Notes under the pieces: generated by a model
What the model was told of the DNA's origin: nothing
The model's database searches: none
The model's input: only the letters and a program-made list of their open reading frames with translations
Source of the DNA: Bacteroidales bacterium
GTDB lineage: Bacteria > Bacteroidota > Bacteroidia > Bacteroidales > UBA12077
Length of the DNA: 8,220 nucleotides
Assembly: GCA_030600865.1 (NCBI GenBank)
Contig: JAUVUS010000090.1
Coordinates: 1 to 8,220, forward strand
Direction of reading: 5' to 3'
Position numbers and translations under genes: made by a program
Part shown: piece after piece, positions 1-7,089 of the stretch
Numbering within the stretch: position 1 is the first letter of the stretch
How the letters are laid out: every line of letters starts with the position of its first letter

Positions 1-322
1 AAACAGCATATGAAATAAATTTAAAGCCCCGCGTTTCATCAAATTTCTTGGCAGCTTTAACAAGCCCAAGGTTACCCTCGTTAATTAAATCGGAGAATGA
101 TAAACCCTGATTTTGATATTGTTTAGCTACAGAGATTAAAAAACGCAGATTGGATACAACCAGCTTCTCAAGAGCATCGTTATCGCCATTTCTGATGCGT
201 ACCGATAACTCAACTTCCTCTTCGGCAGTAATCATCGAATGCTTGCTTATTTCATGGAAATAGCGACTTATCGATTCATCAGCCCGTTGGGTTATTTGTT
301 TAGTAATTCTTAGTTGCCGCAT
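1..322 (-). CDS. rpoD: RNA polymerase primary sigma factor RpoD, N-terminal part (3' end outside window)
   Basis: This is the first 107 codons of the housekeeping sigma factor, which directs core RNA polymerase to promoters. Translation from the ATG at 322-320 begins [12 protein letters not shown], typical of the short (about 285-aa) Bacteroidota RpoD, which lacks region 1.1. Residues 15-45 fit region 1.2. Residues 48-107 fit regions 2.1-2.2, with [32 protein letters not shown] and [15 protein letters not shown]; the last are the core-binding and early -10 recognition segments. The frame is open to the window edge, so the gene is cut by the window and not broken. It lies 233 nt downstream of the cold-shock gene on the same strand. 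I found no convincing promoter of its own in that gap, so read-through from the RRM/Csp unit is possible. Confidence 0.96.
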   Translation of the reverse strand, partial: MRQLRITKQITQRADESISRYFHEISKHSMITAEEEVELSVRIRNGDNDALEKLVVSNLRFLISVAKQYQNQGLSFSDLINEGNLGLVKAAKKFDETRGFKFISYAV

Positions 323-555
323 TAAAATTTGTTTTTATTTCTTCTCCCATATCTTAATAAATCATAATAAAGGCCATCTCTTGGAAATATGATATCGATA
401 CCTTTTAATTAAAAAAAATATCTATCAACCATTGAAATAACATTAACTCCTACCATATCAGTCACTACCAATGAAAATCCGGACGAAGAAAACCAAGACC
501 CATTACGCAATAAAGGAATATAACAGATGTTTTAAGAACTCCGATATTAAATGAA

Positions 556-756
556 CTAATCTACTGATTTTACATTAATAGCAGACGGGCCCTTTTCGCC
601 CTGTTGGATTTCGAACTCAACTTCCTCATCGGGCTGAAGTCCAGCATAAGAACTAACTAGCCCAGTTCTGTGAACAAAAATATCCTCACCATTTTCCGAT
701 TCAATAAAGCCAAAACCTTTGACCTTGTTGTACCATTTTACTTTTCCTTTTGCCAT
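556..756 (-). CDS. CspA-family cold-shock protein (single cold-shock domain)
   Basis: This 66-aa protein is one complete cold-shock domain, a five-stranded OB-fold that binds single-stranded RNA and DNA. Proteins of this family act as RNA chaperones that melt secondary structure, in the cold or constitutively. It starts MAKGKVKWYN. RNP1 is KGFGFIE at residues 13-19 and RNP2 is DIFVH at 25-29, with the aromatic residues that stack on bases. The length is normal for the family (65-70 aa). It sits 22 nt downstream of the RRM gene on the same strand, so the two are probably co-transcribed. There is no Shine-Dalgarno sequence before the ATG, as usual in Bacteroidota. Which Csp paralog it is, and whether it is cold-induced, cannot be told from the sequence. 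Confidence 0.96.
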   Translation of the reverse strand: MAKGKVKWYNKVKGFGFIESENGEDIFVHRTGLVSSYAGLQPDEEVEFEIQQGEKGPSAINVKSVD

Positions 757-778
757 AATAAATTATTCCATTTATATA

Positions 779-1030
779 CTAAAACTCCCTTTTAGGTCTT
801 GCCTCATTTACAACAATTTCTCTGTCTTTAAATGTGGTGCCATTAAGTTCTTCTATTGCTTTGGTTGCTTCATCCTGGTTTTCCATTGTGACAAAACCAA
901 ATCCTTTACTTCTGCCACTGTATTTATCGATAATGATTTTGCATGTACTTACAGTTCCATGCTCTACAAATATACCTTCCAGTTCATTTTCATTTACCTT
1001 AAAATCAAGGTTTCCTACATAAATGTTCAT
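779..1030 (-). CDS. Single-RRM RNA-binding protein (bacterial Rbp type)
   Basis: This 83-aa protein is a single RNA recognition motif, the fold of the small glycine-poor Rbp proteins of cyanobacteria and Bacteroidota. RNP2 is IYVGNL at residues 3-8 and RNP1 is KGFGFVTM at 42-49, carrying the aromatic residues that bind RNA. The β1-α1-β2-β3-α2-β4 order is complete, and the protein ends in a short basic tail (RPKREF). Family members bind single-stranded RNA and are often cold- or stress-induced post-transcriptional regulators. The target here is unknown. It is the first gene after a strong promoter at 1149-1180 with a leader of roughly 110 nt, and it precedes the cold-shock gene by 22 nt. The two probably form an operon of complementary RNA chaperones (inference). 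Confidence 0.95.
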   Translation of the reverse strand: MNIYVGNLDFKVNENELEGIFVEHGTVSTCKIIIDKYSGRSKGFGFVTMENQDEATKAIEELNGTTFKDREIVVNEARPKREF

Positions 1031-1148
1031 TGTTTTATAATTTTAAATTGTTTGTTTTTAACAACATGGTAGCTTTGTCCATTCTATAGAATTTTGTTTA
1101 TCCGGCTTTTCACTAATGAAAGTGGATTAAACAAGTAAATCAACAAAA

Positions 1149-1180
1149 CAAACATAACGTTTATAAAACCTGTCATCAAA
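1149..1180 (-). promoter_or_regulatory. Bacteroidota-type sigma promoter for the RRM-csp unit
   Basis: Read on the minus strand, TTTG (1180-1177) is followed by a 20-nt spacer and TATGTTTG (1156-1149). This matches every fixed base of the Bacteroidota consensus TTTG-N19-21-TAnnTTTG with ideal spacing. Transcription would start near 1142-1144, giving a leader of about 110 nt before the RRM start codon. That leader contains a perfect 12-bp palindrome, ATTCTATAGAAT, at 1081-1092. Confidence 0.8.
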
Positions 1181-1279
1181 AAGTTTAAAAATTGGGATTT
1201 AAAAAAAGAGCAGTGATAAACTAATAATGAAAAAAGAATTAGTAAATAAAAGCGCAAATTCTCAAATCTGAAATTTTGG

Positions 1280-1287
1280 CAAAGATA
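1280..1287 (-). promoter_or_regulatory. Candidate upstream -7 promoter element
   Basis: The minus strand reads TATCTTTG followed by C, a perfect Bacteroidota -7 element (TAnnTTTG). No TTTG lies at the expected -33 distance; the bases there are AATA/GTAA. It could be a second, distal promoter giving a long leader of about 250 nt to the RRM gene, or the promoter of a small RNA. The missing -33 half keeps the confidence low. Confidence 0.35.
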
Positions 1288-1488
1288 CGCTTTTGTTTTC
1301 AGGGTTTTACTATTTATCTGCTTTTAATTACATATCCGAAATGTAACGAAATACTAATTAAATCATAGCACGACACCGCTTTAAACAAGTTTCAATGTTC
1401 GCCCTTATTAAAGTCTGAATATAGCGAATAATTATCAACACCAAAAACACCCCGCTTGAGCTTGAAGTTGTATTTCAAATTGGATGTT

Positions 1489-2163
1489 TTAATTTACAAC
1501 TATTTTACAAAATATACTTGAATTGTCAATTTCATGAAGTGTTGTTTGAACATTAAAGTTAGAAGCTAATTTAATGAACTCTTGTCCAGAATAGGTCATT
1601 GCTTTAAATCCATCTTTACAAATAATAACTCCATTTTTAGTTTGTTTATAATCAATTTCACCTATCAGTCCGTGCTCAGCTTGAATTTGAAACCATTTAA
1701 GCCTGTCATTCCAAAATTTTTCTGAGTATGATGAGAAAAGAATAGTACCACCTTTTCTGGTAACTCGAATAGATTCTTCTATTAGCTTTAATGGATTAAC
1801 CTTAAATGCAGAGATGCCATTTTGAACACAAATAACCACATCAAAAAAATTATCGGCAAATTTCAAATTAATTGCATCCATAGTATAAAATTCATAATTT
1901 TCATTGGTCTTAACTATTTTCTTTGCCAACCGTATGTTGTCCTTTGAAATATCAATTCCAACTACTTTTTTTGCTTTTTCCAATAACCTGATTGCTACTC
2001 GGCCATATCCACATCCTAAATCTAATACAACATCATTGTGTCCAATATTATTCAAAACAAAATCTATCTCTGCTCCCAAAAATTGTTTTACTCTTAAAGG
2101 TGCTATTTCATAACACCTTTGCAATTTATTTGAGTTTAGTAAATTCGAATAATAATTTGTCAT
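1489..2163 (-). CDS. Class I SAM-dependent methyltransferase, substrate unknown
   Basis: This is a Rossmann-fold methyltransferase of the Methyltransf_11/25 type that transfers a methyl group from S-adenosylmethionine. Counting from the ATG at 2163, the protein has 224 aa. Motif I is VLDLGCGYG (about residues 46-54), the acidic end of β2 is in VVGIDIS, motif II is near MDAINL, motif IV is NFFDVVIC, and the post-motif GGTILFS follows. All SAM-binding motifs look intact. The frame can be extended six codons upstream to a GTG at 2181-2179. I prefer the ATG because GTG starts are less common, but neither has a good ribosome binding site. It lies 21-39 nt behind the symporter on the same strand and may be co-transcribed with it, though no functional link is apparent. 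The sequence does not reveal whether the acceptor is a small molecule, lipid or protein. Confidence 0.92.
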   Translation of the reverse strand: MTNYYSNLLNSNKLQRCYEIAPLRVKQFLGAEIDFVLNNIGHNDVVLDLGCGYGRVAIRLLEKAKKVVGIDISKDNIRLAKKIVKTNENYEFYTMDAINLKFADNFFDVVICVQNGISAFKVNPLKLIEESIRVTRKGGTILFSSYSEKFWNDRLKWFQIQAEHGLIGEIDYKQTKNGVIICKDGFKAMTYSGQEFIKLASNFNVQTTLHEIDNSSIFCKIVVN

Positions 2164-2202
2164 ACTATGGTTTCTTAACACCTCTGATTGCCTTACCCCT
2201 AG

Positions 2203-3624
2203 TTAATCCTTACGCGTAATTTTACTAACTATATAAATGGCCGATATAGCCAAAACAAACGAAACAAATCTAACAGATACAATATTTTCCAGAGCATCAA
2301 TATTGCTCCATATTACTGTTGAAATTGATCCTGTAAGCATTCCTGCTATTACACCCTTACTCGTAATCTTTTTCCAATATAATATCAATAATAATGCAGG
2401 ACCAAACGAAGATCCTAATCCTGCCCATGCATACGATACTAACTCGTAAATTAAGTTTTCTGATGTAATAGCTATTATAAAACCAATTGCTCCAACAACA
2501 ATTGTAATTATTCGACTTAAATATAATAGTCGTTTTTCTGTTACATCTTTACCCAATGTTTTATGATAAAAATCTTCAATAACCGATGATGTAATAACCA
2601 ATAACTGACTATCAGCTGTTGACATCATAGCAGCAATGGCTCCTGAAATAAAAATCCCTGCTAACCAAGTTGGTAATAATGTAGTTGCTAAATGTGGCAT
2701 TATCTCTTCCACATCAGCATAATAACCATTCCCGTGTAACGCTAAGCCAATTAGCCCGATAAGCATGGCACCGGCAAATGCAGGAATAGCCCATGCAATT
2801 GCAATTGTTCTGCTTGTTTTTATTTTATCAGCACTTTTAATAGACATAAAACGTGTTAATAAATGAGGTTGTCCCATGTATCCAAGTCCCCAACTTAATC
2901 CACTTATAATAATTGCTGCTGCTGCCCAACCTGTTTTATTATTTACAAAACTATTAAAGTTTGCACCCTCAGCACCTATCGCACCTGAGAAAGATACGCC
3001 ACGCTCAGCAATCTCGATAAATCCATAAATAGGTAAAATTACAAGAGCACCAATCATTATAATACCTTGAACTAAATCGGTCCATGCTACAGCAAGAAAT
3101 CCGCCCATCATGGTATAAAATACAATAACTATTACTCCAATAATAATTCCCCACACATGAGGAATATCAAACGTTACAAATAGCACTTTCCCTGCTCCGT
3201 TAAACTGAGCTGCCAAATAAAATGTAAAAAAGAAAACTATTATTAATGTTGCTAAAACCCGAATGATTTTGCCTTGTTCACCAAATCTCTCAGCAAAAAA
3301 GTTAGGTAAGGTTATCGCATTTAGCCTTTCTGATTCAATTCTTAGTCCTTTTGCTATTACAAACCAGTAAAATATAATGCCTAACACACAACCGGCAGCT
3401 GTCCACGATTCCATAAAACCAGCCGCTACTGCTGCTCCAGGCAAACCTAACAACAACCATGCTGATTCTCCCGATGCTCTTTCTGAAAAAGCAACAACCC
3501 ATGGATTCAATTTCCGACCGCCAATAAAAAAATCATTGTGCGATTTATTATTCCGGTAAGTTATAAAACCAACAATAAAAACAATTCCTAAATATATTAT
3601 AAAACCAAGTAGTGTATAACTCAT
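2203..3624 (-). CDS. putP: Sodium:solute symporter, PutP (proline) subfamily
   Basis: This 473-aa inner-membrane transporter belongs to the SSF family (LeuT fold), which couples Na+ influx to uptake of a solute; PutP members carry proline. Hydrophobic segments run through the whole length, consistent with about 13 transmembrane helices. PutP-like signatures are ASGESAWLLLGLPGAA (residues 50-65, helix 2), AVAWTDLVQG (178-187), GYMGQPHLLTRF (248-259) and ISGAIAAMMSTADSQLLV (326-343). S335 and T336 in the last match the Na2-site Ser-Thr of E. coli PutP. In helix 2 the sodium-linked Asp55 of E. coli PutP aligns with Gly52, with a Glu at the next position. The fold assignment is secure. Proline as substrate is likely but not proven, and related members carry other amino or carboxylic acids. 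Confidence 0.92.
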   Translation of the reverse strand: MSYTLLGFIIYLGIVFIVGFITYRNNKSHNDFFIGGRKLNPWVVAFSERASGESAWLLLGLPGAAVAAGFMESWTAAGCVLGIIFYWFVIAKGLRIESERLNAITLPNFFAERFGEQGKIIRVLATLIIVFFFTFYLAAQFNGAGKVLFVTFDIPHVWGIIIGVIVIVFYTMMGGFLAVAWTDLVQGIIMIGALVILPIYGFIEIAERGVSFSGAIGAEGANFNSFVNNKTGWAAAAIIISGLSWGLGYMGQPHLLTRFMSIKSADKIKTSRTIAIAWAIPAFAGAMLIGLIGLALHGNGYYADVEEIMPHLATTLLPTWLAGIFISGAIAAMMSTADSQLLVITSSVIEDFYHKTLGKDVTEKRLLYLSRIITIVVGAIGFIIAITSENLIYELVSYAWAGLGSSFGPALLLILYWKKITSKGVIAGMLTGSISTVIWSNIDALENIVSVRFVSFVLAISAIYIVSKITRKD

Positions 3625-4023
3625 AATATAGATTTAAGAATAATGGCTATGATATAAACTAATGTGGTGAAATAGATTTTAATTCTAACTCAAGAAAAAC
3701 AATGGAATACTGGAATATTGCAATATTGGAAAAGATTATAAAATTTCCATTATTCCTTCCGAAAACTTTCGGGATTCCATTATTCCAAGCATAAAAGGGA
3801 TAAATTTAAAAGATAACTTTTATAAATCCACAATATATTAAATCATAGCCAAAATAATGTATTCAAATGTTAAAGATAAAATTTAATCGTCAAATTTTTG
3901 ATTTAAGTCTTGATTTATGACATAATTGCACAACATTTTTCAATATTTCATACTATATTGTCATTAAAAAGATTTGGGAACAGTATTTGACCGATTAAAG
4001 TAAATATTTTCAAAAAAGTTAAA
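3625..4023. other. 399-nt divergent intergenic region
   Basis: This region separates the minus-strand symporter from the plus-strand TPR gene and has no coding frame. It holds the repeat cluster at 3701-3786. The right part is very AT-rich and should contain the TPR-gene promoter. Two weak candidates exist: TTTG at 3897-3900 with CATAATTG at 3921-3928 (20-nt spacer, imperfect -7), and AAGATTTG at 3969-3976, which has only TTTC at about the -33 distance. No clear promoter for the symporter was found. Confidence 0.6.
3701..3786. repeat. Cluster of short direct and inverted GGAATA/TATTCC repeats
   Basis: TTCCATTATTCC occurs twice exactly, at 3745-3756 and 3775-3786. Its reverse complement with one mismatch, GGAATACTGGAA, lies at 3704-3715. 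Overlapping that is a perfect 14-bp palindrome, AATATTGCAATATT, at 3714-3727. Between the two direct copies is a small hairpin, CCGAA-AACT-TTCGG (3759-3772), extendable by two outer pairs. Together these could fold into one larger stem-loop. The layout resembles REP-like intergenic repeats or a tiny non-autonomous element, but no transposase or target duplication is visible. Confidence 0.6.
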
Positions 4024-6264
4024 ATGGATTATAAAGAAATCAAAAAGAGGCATCATCATATTTCCGGATTAGTATTGAGTAACGAAATTTTAGTTGCTAT
4101 AAAAAAACTATTTGATTTTGCAAATAATACAAAAAAACAATATCATCAGATACAAATTGAAAAAGTTAAAGATACCTATTCAAATATTCTAAAACATTCT
4201 TTTTCAGGAATTGATGATCCCGAACGTGATAAAATTTACATCTATGTTCAAAGGTCACTATTAGAACTTAACGATAAAATTAAGGAATGTTTACTCACAG
4301 AAACTTCGGGTCTTACAATTTACAAAATGAAATGGTCGCTGGAAAAGGAGTTAGAAAACCAATCAGACGAAGCATATTCATTAATCAATAATTTAACTTT
4401 TGATAAAGAATTAGATAATATCCTAAAAGAAAACAATATTGATTTATCAAGAGATAAAACAGACGATACAAAAATTACGTCAAGACAAGAGGCACTAAAA
4501 GAACTCTTTAATTTTCTCTGGCTAACTGACTCATATAAAGAAATTGAAAATAAAATAATTGATTCACTTTGTTATTCTAAAAAAATTCCATGGCATGACA
4601 AAAGTCTGATTGTAAGCGCCCTGACATTAAGCTTACTTCGAATTTTTGACACTAAGAAATTTACAGCTTTACTAAATTTTTATCACACAGGCGAAAACCA
4701 GGTTTGGCAACGCGCATTGATTGGAATTGTACTGGCATTATACAAATACGATAAACAAATTCATCTATATCCTGAATTAGAAAAACAAATTTTAAAACTT
4801 TCAAAAGTTGATGAAATTGACAAACAGTTTGAAACAGTCCTAATTCAAATTTTCAAATCTAAAGAAACTGAAAAGATTACAAAAAGATGGGAAGAAGAGA
4901 TTCTTCCGGAAATGATGAAAATGCAGCCAAAAATTGAAGAAAATCTTGATTTGGAAAATATCCTTCCTGATAAGTTTTTAGAAGACAAAAACCCCGACTG
5001 GGAAAAGGTTTTTGAAGACTCACCTGACTTACTCGACAAATTACAAAATTTCTCCGAAATGCAAATAGAAGGCTCTGATGTATTTATGAGTGCATTTTCA
5101 AAGCTTAAACATTTCCCGTTTTTTAATGAAATCAGTAATTGGTTTACACCTTTTCATAAAGAAAATGAGTATATCGACTTAATCATCGAAAAAGAAGAAA
5201 CCAATTTGCAAGCATTTGTTGAGCAACTTGAGAAATCGTTTCACATGTGCAATTCAGATAAATATTCTTTTTGCCTGAATTTACAGATGATCCCGGAATC
5301 ACACAAATCCATGATGATGGAAATGTTTAATGAAGAAATGAAAAGCATGGAGGAAATTGCAAAAGACGAAAATCTATTAAATCAATTCGCAATAACTAAA
5401 AGTATTATTACACAATACTTACAGGATTTATATAGATTTTATAAACTACATCCAAATAAAAATGAATTCTCAGACATTTTCAAATGGAATTTTGGTGTTC
5501 AGTATTCAGACTTTTTCAATAAAATAATTACAAACAAACAGGTTATAAGAAATATAGCAGAGTTTTTACTTGAAAATGAGCATTACGACAAAGCAGTTGA
5601 GATATTTAAAATTATTGAAAATACCGAGGAAAGTAATATTGAGCTATTCGAGAAAATTGGCTATTGTTATCAACGATTAGGCCAGTACAGAGATGCCTTA
5701 ACTTATTATAAACGTGCTGAACTTCTGGATGAAAATAAAGCATGGATTATTAAAAAAATAGCACTTTGTCACAGGTATTTAAACGAACATAAAAAAGCTT
5801 TAGAATACTATAAACAAGCTGAAAAACTTGATCCCGAAAATTTATATATTCAAGCTTACATTGGTCACACTTTAATACGTCTGGAAAAATATGACGAAGC
5901 ACTTAAGTATTATTTCAAAGTAGAGTACCTGGCTCCTTCAAACGAAAAAATTCAACGACCAATAGCATGGATATCTTTCGTAACAGGTAAGTTTGACTCA
6001 GCTATAAAATATTACAAAAAGATACTTGATAAGAATATAAATGAATTTGATCTTATACATTTAGGACATTCATATTGGTGTTCTAAAGAAATACAAAAGG
6101 CTATAGAAACATATAAAAAAGCTTTAGAATATTTTAAAGGAGATTTTCAAAAATTCAATCAATCTTTTGTTGAAGATATAAATTATCTCACCAAACACGG
6201 GATTAAAAAACTTGACATAAAACTAATGAAAGATTATATTTTGAATTCTATGAATTTAAATTGA
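4024..6264 (+). CDS. TPR-repeat protein of unknown function (746 aa)
   Basis: This is a large, probably cytoplasmic protein with no signal peptide or membrane segment. About residues 1-500 are mostly α-helical, charged and Lys/Glu-rich, with no domain I can name. A stretch near residues 61-90 (GIDDPERDKIYIYVQRSLLELND) looks like the conserved core I associate with large uncharacterised TPR proteins of Bacteroidota (from memory). The C-terminal third has five to six tetratricopeptide repeats, at about 506-535 (degenerate), 539-572, 573-606, 607-640, 641-673 and 674-704. These carry typical W/L-G-Y-A-F-A-P positions, for example YQRLGQYRDALTYYKRAELL. TPR arrays bind other proteins, so a scaffold or chaperone-like role is possible. 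The ATG at 4024 follows an A-rich leader. The stop is 5 nt before the Mut7-C gene, so the two are probably translated from one transcript. No catalytic site was recognised. Confidence 0.9.
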   Translation: MDYKEIKKRHHHISGLVLSNEILVAIKKLFDFANNTKKQYHQIQIEKVKDTYSNILKHSFSGIDDPERDKIYIYVQRSLLELNDKIKECLLTETSGLTIYKMKWSLEKELENQSDEAYSLINNLTFDKELDNILKENNIDLSRDKTDDTKITSRQEALKELFNFLWLTDSYKEIENKIIDSLCYSKKIPWHDKSLIVSALTLSLLRIFDTKKFTALLNFYHTGENQVWQRALIGIVLALYKYDKQIHLYPELEKQILKLSKVDEIDKQFETVLIQIFKSKETEKITKRWEEEILPEMMKMQPKIEENLDLENILPDKFLEDKNPDWEKVFEDSPDLLDKLQNFSEMQIEGSDVFMSAFSKLKHFPFFNEISNWFTPFHKENEYIDLIIEKEETNLQAFVEQLEKSFHMCNSDKYSFCLNLQMIPESHKSMMMEMFNEEMKSMEEIAKDENLLNQFAITKSIITQYLQDLYRFYKLHPNKNEFSDIFKWNFGVQYSDFFNKIITNKQVIRNIAEFLLENEHYDKAVEIFKIIENTEESNIELFEKIGYCYQRLGQYRDALTYYKRAELLDENKAWIIKKIALCHRYLNEHKKALEYYKQAEKLDPENLYIQAYIGHTLIRLEKYDEALKYYFKVEYLAPSNEKIQRPIAWISFVTGKFDSAIKYYKKILDKNINEFDLIHLGHSYWCSKEIQKAIETYKKALEYFKGDFQKFNQSFVEDINYLTKHGIKKLDIKLMKDYILNSMNLN

Positions 6265-6269
6265 TTTAA

Positions 6270-6809
6270 ATGCAGGTTGCCTTTAGATTTTATGAAGAAC
6301 TAAATGATTTTCTTCCTTTTAAATACAGAAAAAAAAGGTTTGAATATAATATTGCAACAAATACCTCTGTAAAAGACGCTATTGAATCGCTTGGTGTCCC
6401 TCATACAGAAATAGATTTAATCCTGGTAAATAGCAATTCTGTTGATTTTTCGTGCAATTTAAAAGAAGGCGACCATGTTTCAGTTTATCCTAAATTCGAA
6501 AGTTTTGATATCGCAGAATTAACAAAAATAAGATCGGAACCGCTTCGAAAAATCAAATTTATTCTGGATGTACATCTTGGTAAATTAGCTAAATATCTTC
6601 GATTATTGGGATTTGACACACTTTACCATAATAATCTTGACGACCCTGAAATAATAGAAATAGCAAAAACAGAAAAGAGAATTATTCTTACACGAGATTT
6701 GGGGATACTTAAAAATAATAAAGTTACACATGGCTATTGGCTTCGTTCTCAGGATTCCAAGGAACAATTAAAAGAAGTAATTCAAAGATTTGATCTAAAA
6801 AAAAATTAA
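6270..6809 (+). CDS. Mut7-C type PIN-fold RNase with N-terminal ubiquitin-like domain; zero-frame product lacking its zinc ribbon
   Basis: The zero frame gives 179 aa. Residues 1-80 form a ubiquitin/MoaD-like β-grasp domain (Mut7-C_ub), ending in GDHVSVYPKFESF. Residues 94-175 form the Mut7-C domain, a PIN-like nuclease fold predicted to cleave RNA. Its acidic motifs are LDVHLGKLAKYLRLLGFDT (D100), an acidic cluster at DDPE (124-127) and ILTRDLGIL (T141, R142, D143). Proteins of this family usually run to about 240-250 aa and end in a CxxC...CxxC zinc ribbon. Here the frame ends at TAA 6807-6809, directly after an A9 run, and the ribbon continues in the -1 frame (6806-7000). A joined product would have 243 aa. 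It starts 5 nt after the TPR gene, suggesting coupled translation. The cellular RNA target is unknown. Confidence 0.88.
   Translation: MQVAFRFYEELNDFLPFKYRKKRFEYNIATNTSVKDAIESLGVPHTEIDLILVNSNSVDFSCNLKEGDHVSVYPKFESFDIAELTKIRSEPLRKIKFILDVHLGKLAKYLRLLGFDTLYHNNLDDPEIIEIAKTEKRIILTRDLGILKNNKVTHGYWLRSQDSKEQLKEVIQRFDLKKN
6797..6805 (+). other. A9 slippery run: candidate -1 frameshift or transcriptional slippage site
   Basis: Nine consecutive A residues lie in the Mut7-C gene. In the zero frame they are read as ctA AAA AAA AAt, so 6797-6803 is the classical -1 heptamer A AAA AAA in correct phase, with the stop TAA one codon further on. A one-base backward slip, or one extra A in the transcript, leads into the zinc-ribbon frame. 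No strong stimulatory hairpin was seen downstream and no internal Shine-Dalgarno upstream. A one-base assembly error would look the same. Confidence 0.6.
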
Positions 6810-7000
6810 ATTCATTTTCGCGATGTACATTATGTAATGGAATGATATCAAAAATTGATAAATCAAAACTCTTGGATCAGGTTAACAAAAAAACTTTAGA
6901 AGAATTCAATATTTTTTATCAATGCAAAAATTGCAAAAAAATTTATTGGGAAGGCTCACATTATGATAATATGACAAAATTTATAAATTCAATAAAATAA
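6806..7000 (+). CDS. Mut7-C zinc-ribbon C-terminus in the -1 frame
   Basis: This is a 64-codon continuation of the upstream RNase gene, shifted by one base and ending at TAA 6998-7000. It encodes SRCTLCNG followed, after 29 residues from the second Cys, by FYQCKNCKKIYWEGSHYDNM. These two CxxC pairs with the IYWEGSHY signature are the zinc ribbon that normally closes Mut7-C proteins. Joined numbering puts the cysteines at about 186, 189, 219 and 222. The piece has no start codon before its first cysteine pair; its first ATG is at 6842. It therefore makes sense only as part of the upstream protein. Its intact cysteines and clean frame argue against long-standing decay. Confidence 0.85.
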   Translation, partial: LNSFSRCTLCNGMISKIDKSKLLDQVNKKTLEEFNIFYQCKNCKKIYWEGSHYDNMTKFINSIK

Positions 7001-7031
7001 CAATAATAAAATCTTAATAATCTTACATATT

Positions 7032-7060
7032 GCAATTTATATTAATTATTAATTGCTTTT
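7032..7060 (+). terminator. Weak candidate terminator of the TPR/Mut7-C unit
   Basis: GCAATT (7032-7037) and AATTGC (7051-7056) can pair across a 13-nt AT-rich loop, followed by TTTT. It lies 32 nt after the Mut7-C zinc-ribbon stop. The stem is short and AT-rich, so this is only a possibility. Confidence 0.3.
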
Positions 7061-7089
7061 ATATTTCCGATTTTTTTAATTAAATACAT

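Larger units (their letters stand above)
1031..1488. other. 458-nt gene-free stretch upstream of the RRM gene
   Basis: No credible coding frame was found on either strand between the methyltransferase stop and the RRM start. Its right part is the 3' flank of the methyltransferase gene, with no clear hairpin-plus-T-tract terminator. Its left part holds the strong promoter at 1149-1180, the weaker -7-like site at 1280-1287 and the RRM leader. The remaining AT-rich sequence (about 1290-1480) shows nothing I can assign. Confidence 0.6.

Noticed and set aside
719..1072. Plus-strand open frame of 117 codons
   Set aside because: It lies antisense across the RRM and cold-shock genes, has low-complexity Phe/Cys/Tyr-rich translation and no family resemblance.
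2179..2181. GTG as the methyltransferase start
   Set aside because: It is possible and adds six residues, but an ATG follows at 2163 and no ribosome binding signal favours the GTG.
1904..2219. Plus-strand open frames over the methyltransferase
   Set aside because: They are shadows of a gene with clear SAM motifs on the other strand.
3704..3786. CRISPR array or integron attC site
   Set aside because: Repeats are only 12 bp, few, in mixed orientation and without regular spacers or attC core sites.
3897..3976. Firm promoter for the TPR gene
   Set aside because: Both candidates miss at least one key consensus base in the -7 or -33 element, so they are only mentioned in the intergenic entry.
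4042..4062. KKRHHH near the N-terminus of the TPR protein as a histidine-kinase or metal site
   Set aside because: It is a short basic run without the flanking motifs of any such family.
6842..7000. Independent small zinc-ribbon gene starting at ATG 6842
   Set aside because: That start would exclude the first CxxC pair. The reading frame and motif order fit only the C-terminus of the upstream RNase.
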